Assembly: GCF_900112395.1 (NCBI RefSeq)
Contig: NZ_FOLN01000003.1
Coordinates: 248,001 to 312,000, forward strand
DNA from: Algibacter lectus
Lineage (GTDB): Bacteria > Bacteroidota > Bacteroidia > Flavobacteriales > Flavobacteriaceae
Reading direction: 5' to 3'
DNA length: 64,000 bases
Shown here: piece by piece, positions 53,341 through 62,459 of the stretch
Layout: each line of letters starts with the position of its first letter
Position numbering within the stretch: position 1 is the stretch's first letter
Position numbers and translations under genes: made by a program
Notes under the pieces: generated by a model
Databases searched by the model: none
What the model was told of the DNA's origin: nothing
Seen by the model: only the letters and a program-made list of their open reading frames with translations

Positions 53341-54711
53341 ATGTTTAACAGAAGGTATCTCAATGATAATGAGGTAAAATTTATCGCGAAACAAGTTTCT
53401 AGTTCTAAAAATTTGATACTGAGTGCTTTTGTAGTACTTGCTATTGTGGTTGCAGGGCTTGCTGTGATGTTTTATGCTGATTTCGATGAATTTAACTTCG
53501 GAATCAATTTAATGTTTGGCATTTTAATTATTCTGCTATATTTTCTTAGCTGGTACATTAAAGGATATAGTAAGCATAAAGTAAAGCCTGAAGTTTATAG
53601 AATGCGTGGCGTTTATAACCGTATTTATATACAACATGGAAAAAACGGGAGATATCAGGATGCTTTTAATGAGCACTTTGTTAAAATACCTTGGCATTGG
53701 CGTAAGTATTTAAAATCTATAAAAGAACCTATAGATTTTGAATATATATTGAGAGATGATACAGTTGGTATAAGCGAAGGTGCTTTAATGTATGTTGTTT
53801 CTGTTAATGATGAGCTCTCGCTAGATTACGAAATAGAACATGGGCTTAGTAAGGCCAAACCTATTTCGTTTATAAATATTGTAAGTCTTCTTTTAGTTTT
53901 ACCGGTTGTTTTAATTTTATGTGTTGGAAATGGTTTAAGTGATGCCTTGCGGGTTGATGAGTTGTTTAAAACGGAAGATAACCCTATAGTTATTAATTCT
54001 GTAAACGATTTAACAGCATTAACTAGAGCAGATTATGTAGAGCTTAAAGATGTTTGGGTGTATCAATTTAAACGTCCGTTTGATTATTCTGGTAACTATG
54101 CTGTAATTTCTAAAGCTGAGAGAGATCGAATTTACTACCATCCGGATGCTAATGCGAGTTATCGCTATTATTTTTCGCCTAGAATGATAAAGAAACCAAA
54201 TAGAGAAGCTTATGAAAAAAACTTAAAAGAGAGCCCTTTGTATAATAAAGGGATGTTTAAAAACATGAATGATGAGCTTTGGAAAAAGGGTGTAGACAAG
54301 GCTTTTGATAGAGCTTTAAACGAATATCAAAATCGTTTTGCTAAGGCACAGCGTTTGGAAAATATTTTAGAAGAATTAAAACCAAGAGAAATTCTTTTAA
54401 AACTAAGTGATAATTGTATAAATGTTCCAGAAGATCAGGGTTACACTATTAAAAAAGGCTTGGTGGAGCCAATCACTGTTTTTGGGTTTTATAACCCTAA
54501 AAGCGAAAGGTTAATTAGTTTTGAGGAGCAAGAAAGGCGTAAAGAGCAGCTTAAGGGAAATCTTACTCCGGTATTTTTTAGTTTTATAGTTTTGCTTATT
54601 GCTTTACTAGCTATTGTTAAACTTATTAGGAATACTTTATTAAAAAGAAAACTTGTAGATGCACAGCTTAATATTAATACAGGCGACCCTAGATTAAACA
54701 AAAGGAACTAA
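53341..54711 (+). CDS. Unknown membrane protein with four predicted membrane segments
   Basis: 456 residues, not recognised. Membrane segments are predicted at ~25-45, ~55-72, ~175-195 and ~415-435. Between the third and the fourth lies a ~210-residue charged extracytoplasmic part with ADYVELKDVWVYQFKRPFDYSGNYAVIS and a lysine-rich helix; ILLKLSDNCINVPEDQGYTI is near its end. It starts ~100 bases after DUF1501 and may be a separate unit. No homology hint beyond the topology. Confidence 0.72.
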   Translation: MFNRRYLNDNEVKFIAKQVSSSKNLILSAFVVLAIVVAGLAVMFYADFDEFNFGINLMFGILIILLYFLSWYIKGYSKHKVKPEVYRMRGVYNRIYIQHGKNGRYQDAFNEHFVKIPWHWRKYLKSIKEPIDFEYILRDDTVGISEGALMYVVSVNDELSLDYEIEHGLSKAKPISFINIVSLLLVLPVVLILCVGNGLSDALRVDELFKTEDNPIVINSVNDLTALTRADYVELKDVWVYQFKRPFDYSGNYAVISKAERDRIYYHPDANASYRYYFSPRMIKKPNREAYEKNLKESPLYNKGMFKNMNDELWKKGVDKAFDRALNEYQNRFAKAQRLENILEELKPREILLKLSDNCINVPEDQGYTIKKGLVEPITVFGFYNPKSERLISFEEQERRKEQLKGNLTPVFFSFIVLLIALLAIVKLIRNTLLKRKLVDAQLNINTGDPRLNKRN

Positions 54712-54735
54712 TAAAAACCAACCTCATCAGATGGT

Positions 54736-54844
54736 TTTGCGTTAGGGATAGAACGGCCTGTTTGAGCTCTTTTTGTGTGGTTGCACCTATGCAACACAAA
54801 AAAGCGAGTAGTGATAGCCCGACCCTTTTCGGGTAACGCCCAAA
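54736..54844 (+). ncRNA. Structured intergenic element, copy B
   Basis: Second copy of the element at 15810. The 5' box is GCGTTAGGGATAGA-N-CGGC (from 54739) and the 3' box is AGCCCGACCC followed by GTAACGCCC (54817-54841). GCGTTA (54739-54744) pairs with TAACGC (54834-54839); TTTG before and CAAA after extend this. The inner hairpin pairs TTTTTGTG with CACAAAAA and TTGCA with TGCAA, a sequence unrelated to that of copy A. CCC-TTTTC-GGG forms a third stem near the 3' end. It fills the space between the convergent unknown gene and gpsA. Confidence 0.55.
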
Positions 54845-54851
54845 TGCTGTT

Positions 54852-55853
54852 TTAATCTAACTTATCGGTTAATTTTTTAAATACTTTTTTAGGGTTTTTG
54901 TTTTCGTATAATATCTCGTAAACAGCATTTATTATAGGTAATTGTGTCTTTTTTGCGTTTTTAGAGTTTAGTAAATGTGCAGATTTTGTGGCGTAATAAC
55001 CTTCGGCTACCATACTCATTTCCATTTGTGCAGATTTTACGGTGTAACCCTTACCAATCATGTTGCCAAACATGCGGTTTCGAGAAAATACGGAGTAACC
55101 GGTTACCAATAAATCGCCTAAATAGGCCGAGTTGTTGATGTTACGTTTCATTTTATGCATTTTTTTAATAAAACGTTTCATTTCACGGATGGAATTACTC
55201 ATCAGTACACTCTGGAAATTGTCTCCGTAACCCAATCCGTGGGCAATTCCGGCTGCTATGGCGTAAATATTTTTAAGCATTACGGCATATTCTACTCCAA
55301 TAATATCGTCGGTAATTTTTGTTTTTATGTAATCGGAAGATAAATTATCGGCAATTTGTTTGGCCTTTACCTGATCGGAACACGAAATAGTTAAGTAAGA
55401 AAGACGCTCTAAAGCAACCTCTTCGGCATGGCATGGACCAGCAATTACGGCTATATTATCGTAGGGTACATTGTAGGTGTCGTGAAAATGTTGACCTACT
55501 AATAACCCTGTTTCTGGCATAATACCTTTTACTGCAGATACTATGGTTTTGTTTTCTATGTTTACGTTGAGTTTTTCTAATTCACTGTGTATAAATGCAG
55601 AAGGGATTACAAAAATAAGCACATCGGCATATTCTGCAATCTCATTTATATCGTTACTTAGTTTTAATTGGTCTAGATGAAACTCTACGGAGCTTAAGTA
55701 ATTTGGATTGTGTTGCTCGCGTATTAGGTGTTCTTTTGTGTAAACACTGCGCATATACCAGCCAATTTCGTCAAGATTTTCACTAAGCATTTTTACAATA
55801 GCTGTAGCCCAACTTCCTGCACCAAAAACCGCGTATTTTAAAGGTTTATCCAT
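54852..55853 (-). CDS. gpsA: NAD(P)-dependent glycerol-3-phosphate dehydrogenase
   Basis: 333 residues. Reduces dihydroxyacetone phosphate to sn-glycerol 3-phosphate for phospholipid synthesis. Nucleotide-binding VFGAGSWATAIVKML (~9), VSAVKGIMPETG (~105), AGPCHAEEVA (~139), and catalytic-lysine region EYAVMLKNIYAIAAGIAHGLGYGDN (~192-216) with SNSIREMKRF are all in place. It is divergent from the lipoprotein gene at 56030. Confidence 0.95.
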   Translation of the reverse strand: MDKPLKYAVFGAGSWATAIVKMLSENLDEIGWYMRSVYTKEHLIREQHNPNYLSSVEFHLDQLKLSNDINEIAEYADVLIFVIPSAFIHSELEKLNVNIENKTIVSAVKGIMPETGLLVGQHFHDTYNVPYDNIAVIAGPCHAEEVALERLSYLTISCSDQVKAKQIADNLSSDYIKTKITDDIIGVEYAVMLKNIYAIAAGIAHGLGYGDNFQSVLMSNSIREMKRFIKKMHKMKRNINNSAYLGDLLVTGYSVFSRNRMFGNMIGKGYTVKSAQMEMSMVAEGYYATKSAHLLNSKNAKKTQLPIINAVYEILYENKNPKKVFKKLTDKLD

Positions 55854-55876
55854 GAGATCTAATCAATTTTATATAT

Positions 55877-55884
55877 CAAAAATA
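55877..55884 (-). promoter_or_regulatory. Candidate -7 box of gpsA
   Basis: TATTTTTG on the minus strand matches TAnnTTTG, 23 bases upstream of the gpsA ATG. The -33 element is only TTC at about 22 bases, so the match is partial. Confidence 0.35.
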
Positions 55885-56029
55885 CGGAAAATTTTAGTCT
55901 TATATGGAACGATTTTGCAGAATGAAATTATTTTTTGGCACGCGTTTTGAAACCTACTCTATAGAAACACTAAAAATGCTTGTTTTTCAATAGAATAGAA
56001 AGCAGCCATTTTTACTTAAATATTACAAC

Positions 56030-56974
56030 ATGAAAACTATAAAATTACTTTCGAGCTTTGCTCTAATTGCGACACTGTTTACGTCTTGCTATACCGAGGT
56101 TATAGTAGACGATTATATTGAAGAACCAACCATATCGGTAAATCAATTATTAAATTCTTACGAGTTGTGGTATGTAGATATTAATGCCACTAAGGGTTTT
56201 GGTGAAACACCATTTTTACAAAAAGCATTTACAATATCGTTTAAAAATGGCGTAATGTATGCTAATAACAATATTGTTGGTTTAGGTGATACTGGAAACG
56301 GATACGGTATAGATGTGGCTACTTATAATGCTTACGATTTAATTTTAGACGTAAATCATGATGTTGATGGTTTTGAAACTTTTGATGTGTATAGAGTAGA
56401 TAATAATACCATTGAATTGTATAACCCAAATAATGATACCTCTTACTTTTTAGATGGTTACCAACGTAATACTTTTGATTACGACTTCGTATTTTATGAT
56501 AATATCCATTATTTTTTACAAGAGTATGATGCTTGGGAAAAAGTTTACACTAGTAACTACGGAGCGTTAAATGATTTTGATAACGAAAACTACTTACAGT
56601 TTTTAGCTGGAGGAAACGATTCGGAGTTTAAAAGCTCTAAAGATAATACAGGTAAAAACGTAAATAATTTGTTTTGGGATTACACCGGGCTTTATGCTGT
56701 AGGTGATTTTAATAACGATATGTATTTAAAAAGCTTAACTTTAGATTACGATTATTTTAGTAATGAACAGTTTGAGTTAAGTGTTATTAACGATGGAAAA
56801 ATAGAATTGTATCACGCCGCATCTGGAACCAAATACGAGTTTGTAGGTAGAGGATATATACAATATTTAAAATCTGAAAACTCTAAAGTAAAAGCAACCA
56901 ATACAACGGAAGATAAAATGCGTAAGTTTAAAAAAGAACGTGTTGAGAACCCAAGAGAAAGCAGTAGAATATAA
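56030..56974 (+). CDS. Putative lipoprotein of unknown function
   Basis: 314 residues. Lipoprotein signal (LSSFALIATLFTSCYTEV, lipid-attachment Cys ~20) followed by two repeat-like halves rich in Asp/Asn/Tyr (ISVNQLLNSYELWYVDIN..., DWEKV...). The body shows strand-turn patterns such as FKNGVMYANNNIVG and EQFELSVINDGKIELYH, suggesting beta sandwich or propeller-like architecture. The end is basic and charged (KFKKERVENPRESSRI). It is common in flavobacteria with no assigned function; do not trust nucleotide-enzyme names sometimes given to relatives. Confidence 0.8.
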   Translation: MKTIKLLSSFALIATLFTSCYTEVIVDDYIEEPTISVNQLLNSYELWYVDINATKGFGETPFLQKAFTISFKNGVMYANNNIVGLGDTGNGYGIDVATYNAYDLILDVNHDVDGFETFDVYRVDNNTIELYNPNNDTSYFLDGYQRNTFDYDFVFYDNIHYFLQEYDAWEKVYTSNYGALNDFDNENYLQFLAGGNDSEFKSSKDNTGKNVNNLFWDYTGLYAVGDFNNDMYLKSLTLDYDYFSNEQFELSVINDGKIELYHAASGTKYEFVGRGYIQYLKSENSKVKATNTTEDKMRKFKKERVENPRESSRI

Positions 56975-57000
56975 AATAATTAAATAGGTTAGTTAATTTA

Positions 57001-57038
57001 AAGTCGCTTAAAATCAATATTTTAAGCGGCTTTTTTTT
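57001..57038 (+). terminator. Terminator after the lipoprotein gene
   Basis: AAGTCGCTTAAAAT pairs with ATTTTAAGCGGCTT (one wobble) around a 4-base loop, followed by eight Ts. Confidence 0.85.
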
Positions 57039-57179
57039 GTGCTTGTATGTTTTTTGTATGTTTTTTTTAAATAAATATGTGACCCTTCGGAAGATTTAGT
57101 GTCTTAATTATAGAAGCTATTTAATAATTGATTAAATTGCTTTCAAACCAAAATTAACTCTAAAAAAAACAAACTAAAA

Positions 57180-57677
57180 ATGGGATTATTTTCTTTTATA
57201 AAAAACGCAGGTGCCAAAGTATTTGGAATTGGAAAAACAGATGCTGAAGAAGCGGCGGAAGCAGCAAAAGAAGCTACAGCAGCAGAACTTAAATTAGAAG
57301 AAGCTGCAGCTAGAAATTTAGAAGAAACAGTTTCGAGCTTACAATTAAAAGTTGAAAACTTAAATATATTTATTGATGATGATTCCGCTACCATTACTGG
57401 TGAGGCTTACGATCAGGCTACTAAAGAAAAAGTGATTTTAGTAGTTGGAAACTCTAATGGTATTGCTACTGTAGACGACCAAATGACGGTTGAAAACGTA
57501 GAGCCAGAAGCACAGTTTCATACCGTAGCGAGCGGAGACACATTAGGAAAAATTGCAAAAAATTATTACGGAAATGCTATGAAGTACCCGGTTATTTTTG
57601 AAGCCAATAAGCCTATGCTTACTGACCCAGATAAAATATATCCTGGACAAGTATTACGTATACCTGCCTTAGACTAA
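57180..57677 (+). CDS. BON-LysM peptidoglycan-binding protein (Kbp/YgaU-like)
   Basis: 165 residues. An N-terminal amphipathic/Ala-Glu-rich helix (FSFIKNAGAKVFG, then EEAAEAAKEATAAE) is followed by a BON domain (~40-110, with VENLNIFIDDDSATITGEAYDQATKEKVILVVGNSNGIATVDDQM) and a C-terminal LysM domain (~115-164, with HTVASGDTLGKIAKNYYG and KIYPGQVLRIP). Such proteins (E. coli Kbp, K+-binding) bind peptidoglycan or potassium in the cytosol. No signal peptide is seen, which fits Kbp-type proteins. Confidence 0.93.
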   Translation: MGLFSFIKNAGAKVFGIGKTDAEEAAEAAKEATAAELKLEEAAARNLEETVSSLQLKVENLNIFIDDDSATITGEAYDQATKEKVILVVGNSNGIATVDDQMTVENVEPEAQFHTVASGDTLGKIAKNYYGNAMKYPVIFEANKPMLTDPDKIYPGQVLRIPALD

Positions 57678-57707
57678 AAATTACCTACGAAATTTATGTT
57701 ATAAGTT

Positions 57708-57737
57708 AAAAGCCAACCTGAACAGGGTTGGCTTTTT
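57708..57737 (+). terminator. Terminator after the BON-LysM gene
   Basis: AAAAGCCAACC (57708-57718) pairs perfectly with GGTTGGCTTTT (57726-57736), loop of 7 bases, 31 bases past the stop at 57677. Confidence 0.9.
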
Positions 57738-57869
57738 AATTTTAAATACCTCTAAAAAATTAGTTATTGTTTTAAGGTTTAAAGTCTTTTTGGTTTTAAA
57801 AGAAAACCTTAACCCAGTCGCTACATTTTATAGAACTTTATTACATTCGCTTTTATATTTTTTAAGCTT

Positions 57870-59996
57870 ATGAAATTACTTGTTTCCTATATAATATCGA
57901 ACACCAATTTACCAGAACAATCTGTAAAAAACACGGTTGATTTGTTGAATGAAGACTGTACCATTCCTTTTATTTCGCGTTATAGAAAAGAACGTACGGG
58001 AAATTTAGATGAGGTTCAAATTGGTGATATTGTAAAGTTTAAAGAACAATTTGAAGCTTTAGAAAAACGTAAAAAAGCCATTTTAAAAGCTTTAGAAGAA
58101 CAAGAGGTTTTAACTACGGAATTAAAACAAAAAATAGAAAGTACTCAAGATTTAACAACGCTTGAAGATTTATATCTGCCCTATAAAAAGAGCCGTAAAA
58201 CGAAGGCTGAAAAAGCGAGATTAAACGGTTTGGAACCTTTGGCGAAAATAATAATGAGCCAAAATGCTAATGATGTAGAATCTATTGCTTTTAAATATGT
58301 AAAAGGTGAAGTGGCTTCTGTTGAAGATGCTTTGGAAGGCGCCAGGCATATTATTGCCGAGTGGATTAACGAGCGTGCCGATATTAGAAATAACATCCGT
58401 CGCCAGTTAGAGCGTTTCGCTATAATTTCCACGAAAGCGGTAAAAACAAAAGCTAAAGATGAGGATGCTCAAAAATTCCGTGATTATTTCGATTGGGAAG
58501 AAAGTCTGAGTAGAATTCCATCGCATAGATTATTAGCCATTTTACGCGCAGAAAAAGAAGGTTTTATTCGCGTGAAAGTTGAAATAGATCACGACCGTGC
58601 TTTCGATAACATAGAGCGTCGTATTATTAAAAGTAATAACGCTTGCGCGGAAGAAATACAGCTTGCCATTAAAGATGCTTACAAGCGTTTATTATTACCA
58701 TCTTTAAGTAACGAGGCGATGCAAATAGCAAAAGATAAAGCCGATGAAGCTGCTATTACTGTATTTGCAAAAAACTTAAAACAATTGTTATTAGGTTCGC
58801 CACTTGGTGAAAAGCGTGTTTTAGCCATAGATCCGGGGTTTAGATCGGGCTGTAAATTGGTGTGTTTAGATGCTCAAGGGCAATTAAAATACAACGAAAC
58901 CATATATCCGCACCCTCCAAAAAGTGATAGTATTGGTGCTATGAAAAAAATAAGTTCGCTTTGTGATGCTTATAAAATTGAGGCGATTGCCATTGGTAAC
59001 GGTACAGCTTCTAGAGAAACCGAAGCTTTGGTGCGTAAAGTACATTTTAAAAACGATATGCCGGTTTTTGTGGTTAGCGAAGCTGGCGCCAGTATTTATT
59101 CGGCATCCAAAATAGCACGTGAGGAATTTCCAGATTATGATGTTACTGTTCGTGGTTCTGTGTCTATTGGGCGCCGCTTGCAAGATCCGTTAGCAGAGCT
59201 GGTTAAAATTGATGCCAAATCTATTGGTGTTGGTCAATATCAGCACGATGTAGACCAAAGTAAACTGCAAAAACAATTGGATGTTGTTGTCGAGAATTGT
59301 GTGAATTCGGTGGGAGTTAATATTAATTCGGCGAGTAAAAGTTTGCTGAGTTATGTTTCTGGAATTGGGCCAAAATTAGCCGAAAACATTTTTAATTATC
59401 GCAATGAAAATGGCGTTTTTAAATCTAGAGCAGCGATTAAAAAAGTGCCACGCTTAGGCGGAAAAGCTTTTGAGCAAGGTGCTGCTTTTTTACGTATTAA
59501 AGATGCTGAAAACCCGTTGGATGATTCTGCAGTGCATCCGGAAAGTTATGCTGTTGTTGCTAAAATAGCGAAAGATTTAAAAACATCTATAAAAGACTTA
59601 ATAGGTAATAAAGCCCTACTTCAAACTATAAATTTAAAAAACTACTGTACTGAAACTGTTGGTTTATTAACGTTGGAGGATATTGTAAAAGAACTCGAAA
59701 AACCAGGTTTAGATATCCGTGAGCAGGCTAAAGTGTTTGCATTTAATCAAAACATAAAAACGATTAACGATTTGCACGAGGGGCAACTACTACCTGGTAT
59801 TGTAAACAACATTACCAACTTTGGGTGTTTTGTTGATGTTGGTATCAAGGAAAGTGGCTTAATTCATGTTTCTAACCTTTCCGATAGTTTTGTAAAAGAT
59901 GTTAATGAGCACGTAAGCTTACACCAACAAATTATTGTAAAAGTGTTAGAAGTGGATGTTCCGCGAAAGCGTATACAGCTTAAATTACATAAATAA
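57870..59996 (+). CDS. tex: Tex family S1 RNA-binding protein
   Basis: 708 residues, close to the usual ~710-770. N-terminal Tex helices (TIPFISRYRKERTGNLDEV ~30), LEDLYLPYKKSRKTKAEKARLNGLEPLA (~95), the RuvC-like YqgF domain (VLAIDPGFRSGCKLV ~318), the helix-hairpin-helix YVSGIGPKLAENIFNYR (~492) and the C-terminal S1 domain (GIVNNITNFGCFVDVGIKESGLIHVSNLS ~645). Tex proteins bind nucleic acid and act in transcript turnover and stress. It lies alone between two terminator-flanked regions. Confidence 0.95.
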   Translation: MKLLVSYIISNTNLPEQSVKNTVDLLNEDCTIPFISRYRKERTGNLDEVQIGDIVKFKEQFEALEKRKKAILKALEEQEVLTTELKQKIESTQDLTTLEDLYLPYKKSRKTKAEKARLNGLEPLAKIIMSQNANDVESIAFKYVKGEVASVEDALEGARHIIAEWINERADIRNNIRRQLERFAIISTKAVKTKAKDEDAQKFRDYFDWEESLSRIPSHRLLAILRAEKEGFIRVKVEIDHDRAFDNIERRIIKSNNACAEEIQLAIKDAYKRLLLPSLSNEAMQIAKDKADEAAITVFAKNLKQLLLGSPLGEKRVLAIDPGFRSGCKLVCLDAQGQLKYNETIYPHPPKSDSIGAMKKISSLCDAYKIEAIAIGNGTASRETEALVRKVHFKNDMPVFVVSEAGASIYSASKIAREEFPDYDVTVRGSVSIGRRLQDPLAELVKIDAKSIGVGQYQHDVDQSKLQKQLDVVVENCVNSVGVNINSASKSLLSYVSGIGPKLAENIFNYRNENGVFKSRAAIKKVPRLGGKAFEQGAAFLRIKDAENPLDDSAVHPESYAVVAKIAKDLKTSIKDLIGNKALLQTINLKNYCTETVGLLTLEDIVKELEKPGLDIREQAKVFAFNQNIKTINDLHEGQLLPGIVNNITNFGCFVDVGIKESGLIHVSNLSDSFVKDVNEHVSLHQQIIVKVLEVDVPRKRIQLKLHK

Positions 59997-60026
59997 AGCC
60001 CTTCTATTTATATAAAAAAGAGTGAG

Positions 60027-60422
60027 TTATTTTACTAAAACACCTTTTACTTGCATAAGTGGTAAGGCTTGTAGTGCTTTTAAATTAATGGTGTTTTCAC
60101 GGAATAAATATGTTTTGTCGAACATTTTATTGCCTTCGAAGAAAGAGACTTTAAATGTGTTATTAATCTTAAATAAATCTTCGTGCATTAATTCTATTTT
60201 GGCGTAACTCTTTTTAGGAAGTTTGTCGAGTTTCTTTCTAAAAGTCGATGTTATTTTGTCTTTAGAATAGCCGCCGGTAACGATAAGAACCATTTCTAAA
60301 TCGACGTCTTTATCGTTTATAATGTAAGCATTCCAGTCTTGGGTTTTATAAATATCGTTGTATTCGTTAACTATAGCAACGTAAACGCCTTCAACTTTTG
60401 GTATGGTGATATCTTCTTTCAT
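60027..60422 (-). CDS. Conserved small protein of unknown function
   Basis: 131 residues from ATG 60422 (MKEDITIPKVEGVYVAIVNEYND). It reads as one compact beta/alpha domain with WNAYIINDKDVDLEMVLIVTGGYSKDKITSTFRKKLDKLPKKSYAKIELM and a hydrophobic C-terminal LKALQALPLMQVKGVLVK. Flavobacterial homologues are common and functionally unassigned; the spacing to the upstream TetR gene (18 bases) makes it the last gene of that transcript. No catalytic motif was recognised. Confidence 0.75.
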   Translation of the reverse strand: MKEDITIPKVEGVYVAIVNEYNDIYKTQDWNAYIINDKDVDLEMVLIVTGGYSKDKITSTFRKKLDKLPKKSYAKIELMHEDLFKINNTFKVSFFEGNKMFDKTYLFRENTINLKALQALPLMQVKGVLVK

Positions 60423-60439
60423 TTGGCAAAAATACAAAT

Positions 60440-61033
60440 CTATTCAAAATAAGGATTAGAATATGTGCTGGAAATAATGCCTTTTAAATTATAAATAACC
60501 ATGTGTTTAAATAAAACGTCTTTTCCGTATAAATCGAAGAGATTCTTTTTTTTGAAAGCTACGTTATCAATCCTTAAAAAATAAATTTTTACAGCTAATC
60601 TTAAATTAACGTCTGGATTAATATGTCCTTTTATTTTGGCTTCTTTAAGTAAGTTGTGAACCGTAGTAAAGGCGAGCTCTTCAGTAAAATCCTGAAATAA
60701 CCTGAAGGCTTTTGGGTAATACTTTTCTAGGCCAAAAATAAAAGAGGGCTTGAAGTACTTTAAATACTCAAACCCTCTTTCGTAAATTAAAACAACACAA
60801 AAAACAGGATCGTTACTGTTGCAAGCAACAATCCCATTTATTTTTTCTTTATACTCCTTTAATAAACTCTCTAAACTAGCAGTTACTAGATCTTCTTTGT
60901 TTTTAAAAAACGTATAAATTGTTTTTTTAGAAATACCTAAAGTACGTGCTATTTCATCTAATGAAACATGTTTGCTCCCTAGTTGGGTAAACTTGTTTAT
61001 AGCACAGCTTAGCAGTTCCTTTTTGGTAATCAT
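60440..61033 (-). CDS. TetR/AcrR family transcriptional regulator
   Basis: 197 residues. The N-terminal helix-turn-helix has HVSLDEIARTLGISKKTIYTFFKNKEDLV (~18-46), followed by a helical ligand-binding domain. It lies 6 bases after the outer-membrane factor gene and directly downstream of the RND genes, so it most likely senses a substrate of this pump and controls the same transcript. Having the regulator at the 3' end of the pump operon rather than upstream is a variation of the usual order. Confidence 0.93.
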   Translation of the reverse strand: MITKKELLSCAINKFTQLGSKHVSLDEIARTLGISKKTIYTFFKNKEDLVTASLESLLKEYKEKINGIVACNSNDPVFCVVLIYERGFEYLKYFKPSFIFGLEKYYPKAFRLFQDFTEELAFTTVHNLLKEAKIKGHINPDVNLRLAVKIYFLRIDNVAFKKKNLFDLYGKDVLFKHMVIYNLKGIISSTYSNPYFE

Positions 61034-61039
61034 TTTATT

Positions 61040-62455
61040 CTATTTCCATCCGCCACCAAGAGCTTCGTATAAATCTACTATAGATATCAATTGTTGTAAT
61101 TTTACATCTATAATGTTTAGTTCTGCGCTTAAAGCACTTTGTCTGGCTGTTAATAAATCTAGATAATTGGCGTAACCGTTTTTAAGTAACTCTTCAGAGT
61201 TTGCTTCGGCCATACGCAATGCTTCAACTTCATTTTTTCTATATTCAAATTTTTCAGTTTCAGCTTTATAAGTGTACAGCGCGTTAGAAACTTCGTTTCC
61301 GGCGATTAATAGCGTTTTCTTAAAGTTTAATAAAGCACTTTCTTGATTTGCAAGAGCGACTTCTTTTTGAGTTTTAAGTTTTCTTTGGTTGAATAAAGGT
61401 TGGGTTAACCCACCAACCACGGTTGCGAATAATGAGCTGGTGTTAAATAAATTATCTAACTCTAAACTTTGTAAACCTCCAGATGCTGTTAAAGTTAACG
61501 ATGGGTAAAAGCTACTGTTTGCCACATTGGTTAACTCAAAAGCATTAATTAAACCATACTCGGCCGCCATAACATCTGGTCTGTTGTTTAACAACGTTGC
61601 AGGAACACCAAGAGCAATATCTTGTTGTGTTTGTTGTTTGTCTAAGCTACTACGTTCAAAATGTTGAGCGCTTCTCCCTAATAGAATACTTAATGTGTTT
61701 TCAGCTTTAAAAATGGCTGTTTCTAAGTCTATTTGTAAAGCTCTGGCGCTGTTGTATTGCGCTATGTTTTGGTCTACGGCTACTTGTGTTACATTTCCAG
61801 CATCTTTTAATGCCTTAATGGTTTCTACACCGCTTTTTCTAGTTTCAATGGTTTGCTTAGTTACTTCTAATTGTGCATCTAAAGCCAATAGGTTGTAATA
61901 TGTGTTTGCAATGCTAGAAATAAGTTGTGTTTTTACAACTTGATGACCAGCAACACTTTGTAAATATGCGGCTTGTGTAGCGCGTTTGTTACTACGTATT
62001 TTTCCCCAAATATCAGCTTCCCAAGATAAATCGGCAGTAATATCATAAGTGTCTAAACCACCACTGAAAATAGATCCGAATTGACTGTTTTCTGAAAACT
62101 CTTGGCGTGTATAATTAGGCCCGATACTTAATGTTGGGAAGTATCCGGCTTTACCTTGTTTTGCATAAGCTTCCGCTGAAATCATTTGTTGAATAGCAAT
62201 ACGGACGTCCATGTTGTTCTCTAATCCTTCTTCTATATATTGACTTAAAAACGGATCTGTAAAAATGGTTTTCCAAGATACATCGGCCATAGAAATACTA
62301 TCGGTGGGCAAATTATCTGTTCTGTATAGCGCCTCGTTAACAATTAATTCTGGGCGTTCGTACTCTTTTGCAACAAAGCAACTTTGCAAGGTCACTAAAA
62401 CCAAGCCTAGTAGCATGGTTTTAGTGAAATTTTTATGTTTTATAATTGATTTCAT
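61040..62455 (-). CDS. RND efflux outer-membrane factor (TolC/NodT family lipoprotein)
   Basis: 471 residues from ATG 62455. A lipoprotein signal (FTKTMLLGLVLVTLQSCFVAKEYERPE, lipid Cys ~30) opens an OMF protein with two OEP domains: LSQYIEEGLENNMDVRIAIQQMISAEAYAKQGKAGYFPTLSIGP (~70-115) and the parallel second half (RPDVMAAEYGLINAFELTNVANSSFYPSLTLTASGG, ~290-325). The trimer forms the outer-membrane exit duct for the RND pump. Only 4 bases separate it from the stop of the pump gene upstream. Confidence 0.95.
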   Translation of the reverse strand: MKSIIKHKNFTKTMLLGLVLVTLQSCFVAKEYERPELIVNEALYRTDNLPTDSISMADVSWKTIFTDPFLSQYIEEGLENNMDVRIAIQQMISAEAYAKQGKAGYFPTLSIGPNYTRQEFSENSQFGSIFSGGLDTYDITADLSWEADIWGKIRSNKRATQAAYLQSVAGHQVVKTQLISSIANTYYNLLALDAQLEVTKQTIETRKSGVETIKALKDAGNVTQVAVDQNIAQYNSARALQIDLETAIFKAENTLSILLGRSAQHFERSSLDKQQTQQDIALGVPATLLNNRPDVMAAEYGLINAFELTNVANSSFYPSLTLTASGGLQSLELDNLFNTSSLFATVVGGLTQPLFNQRKLKTQKEVALANQESALLNFKKTLLIAGNEVSNALYTYKAETEKFEYRKNEVEALRMAEANSEELLKNGYANYLDLLTARQSALSAELNIIDVKLQQLISIVDLYEALGGGWK

Positions 62456-62459
62456 AATT

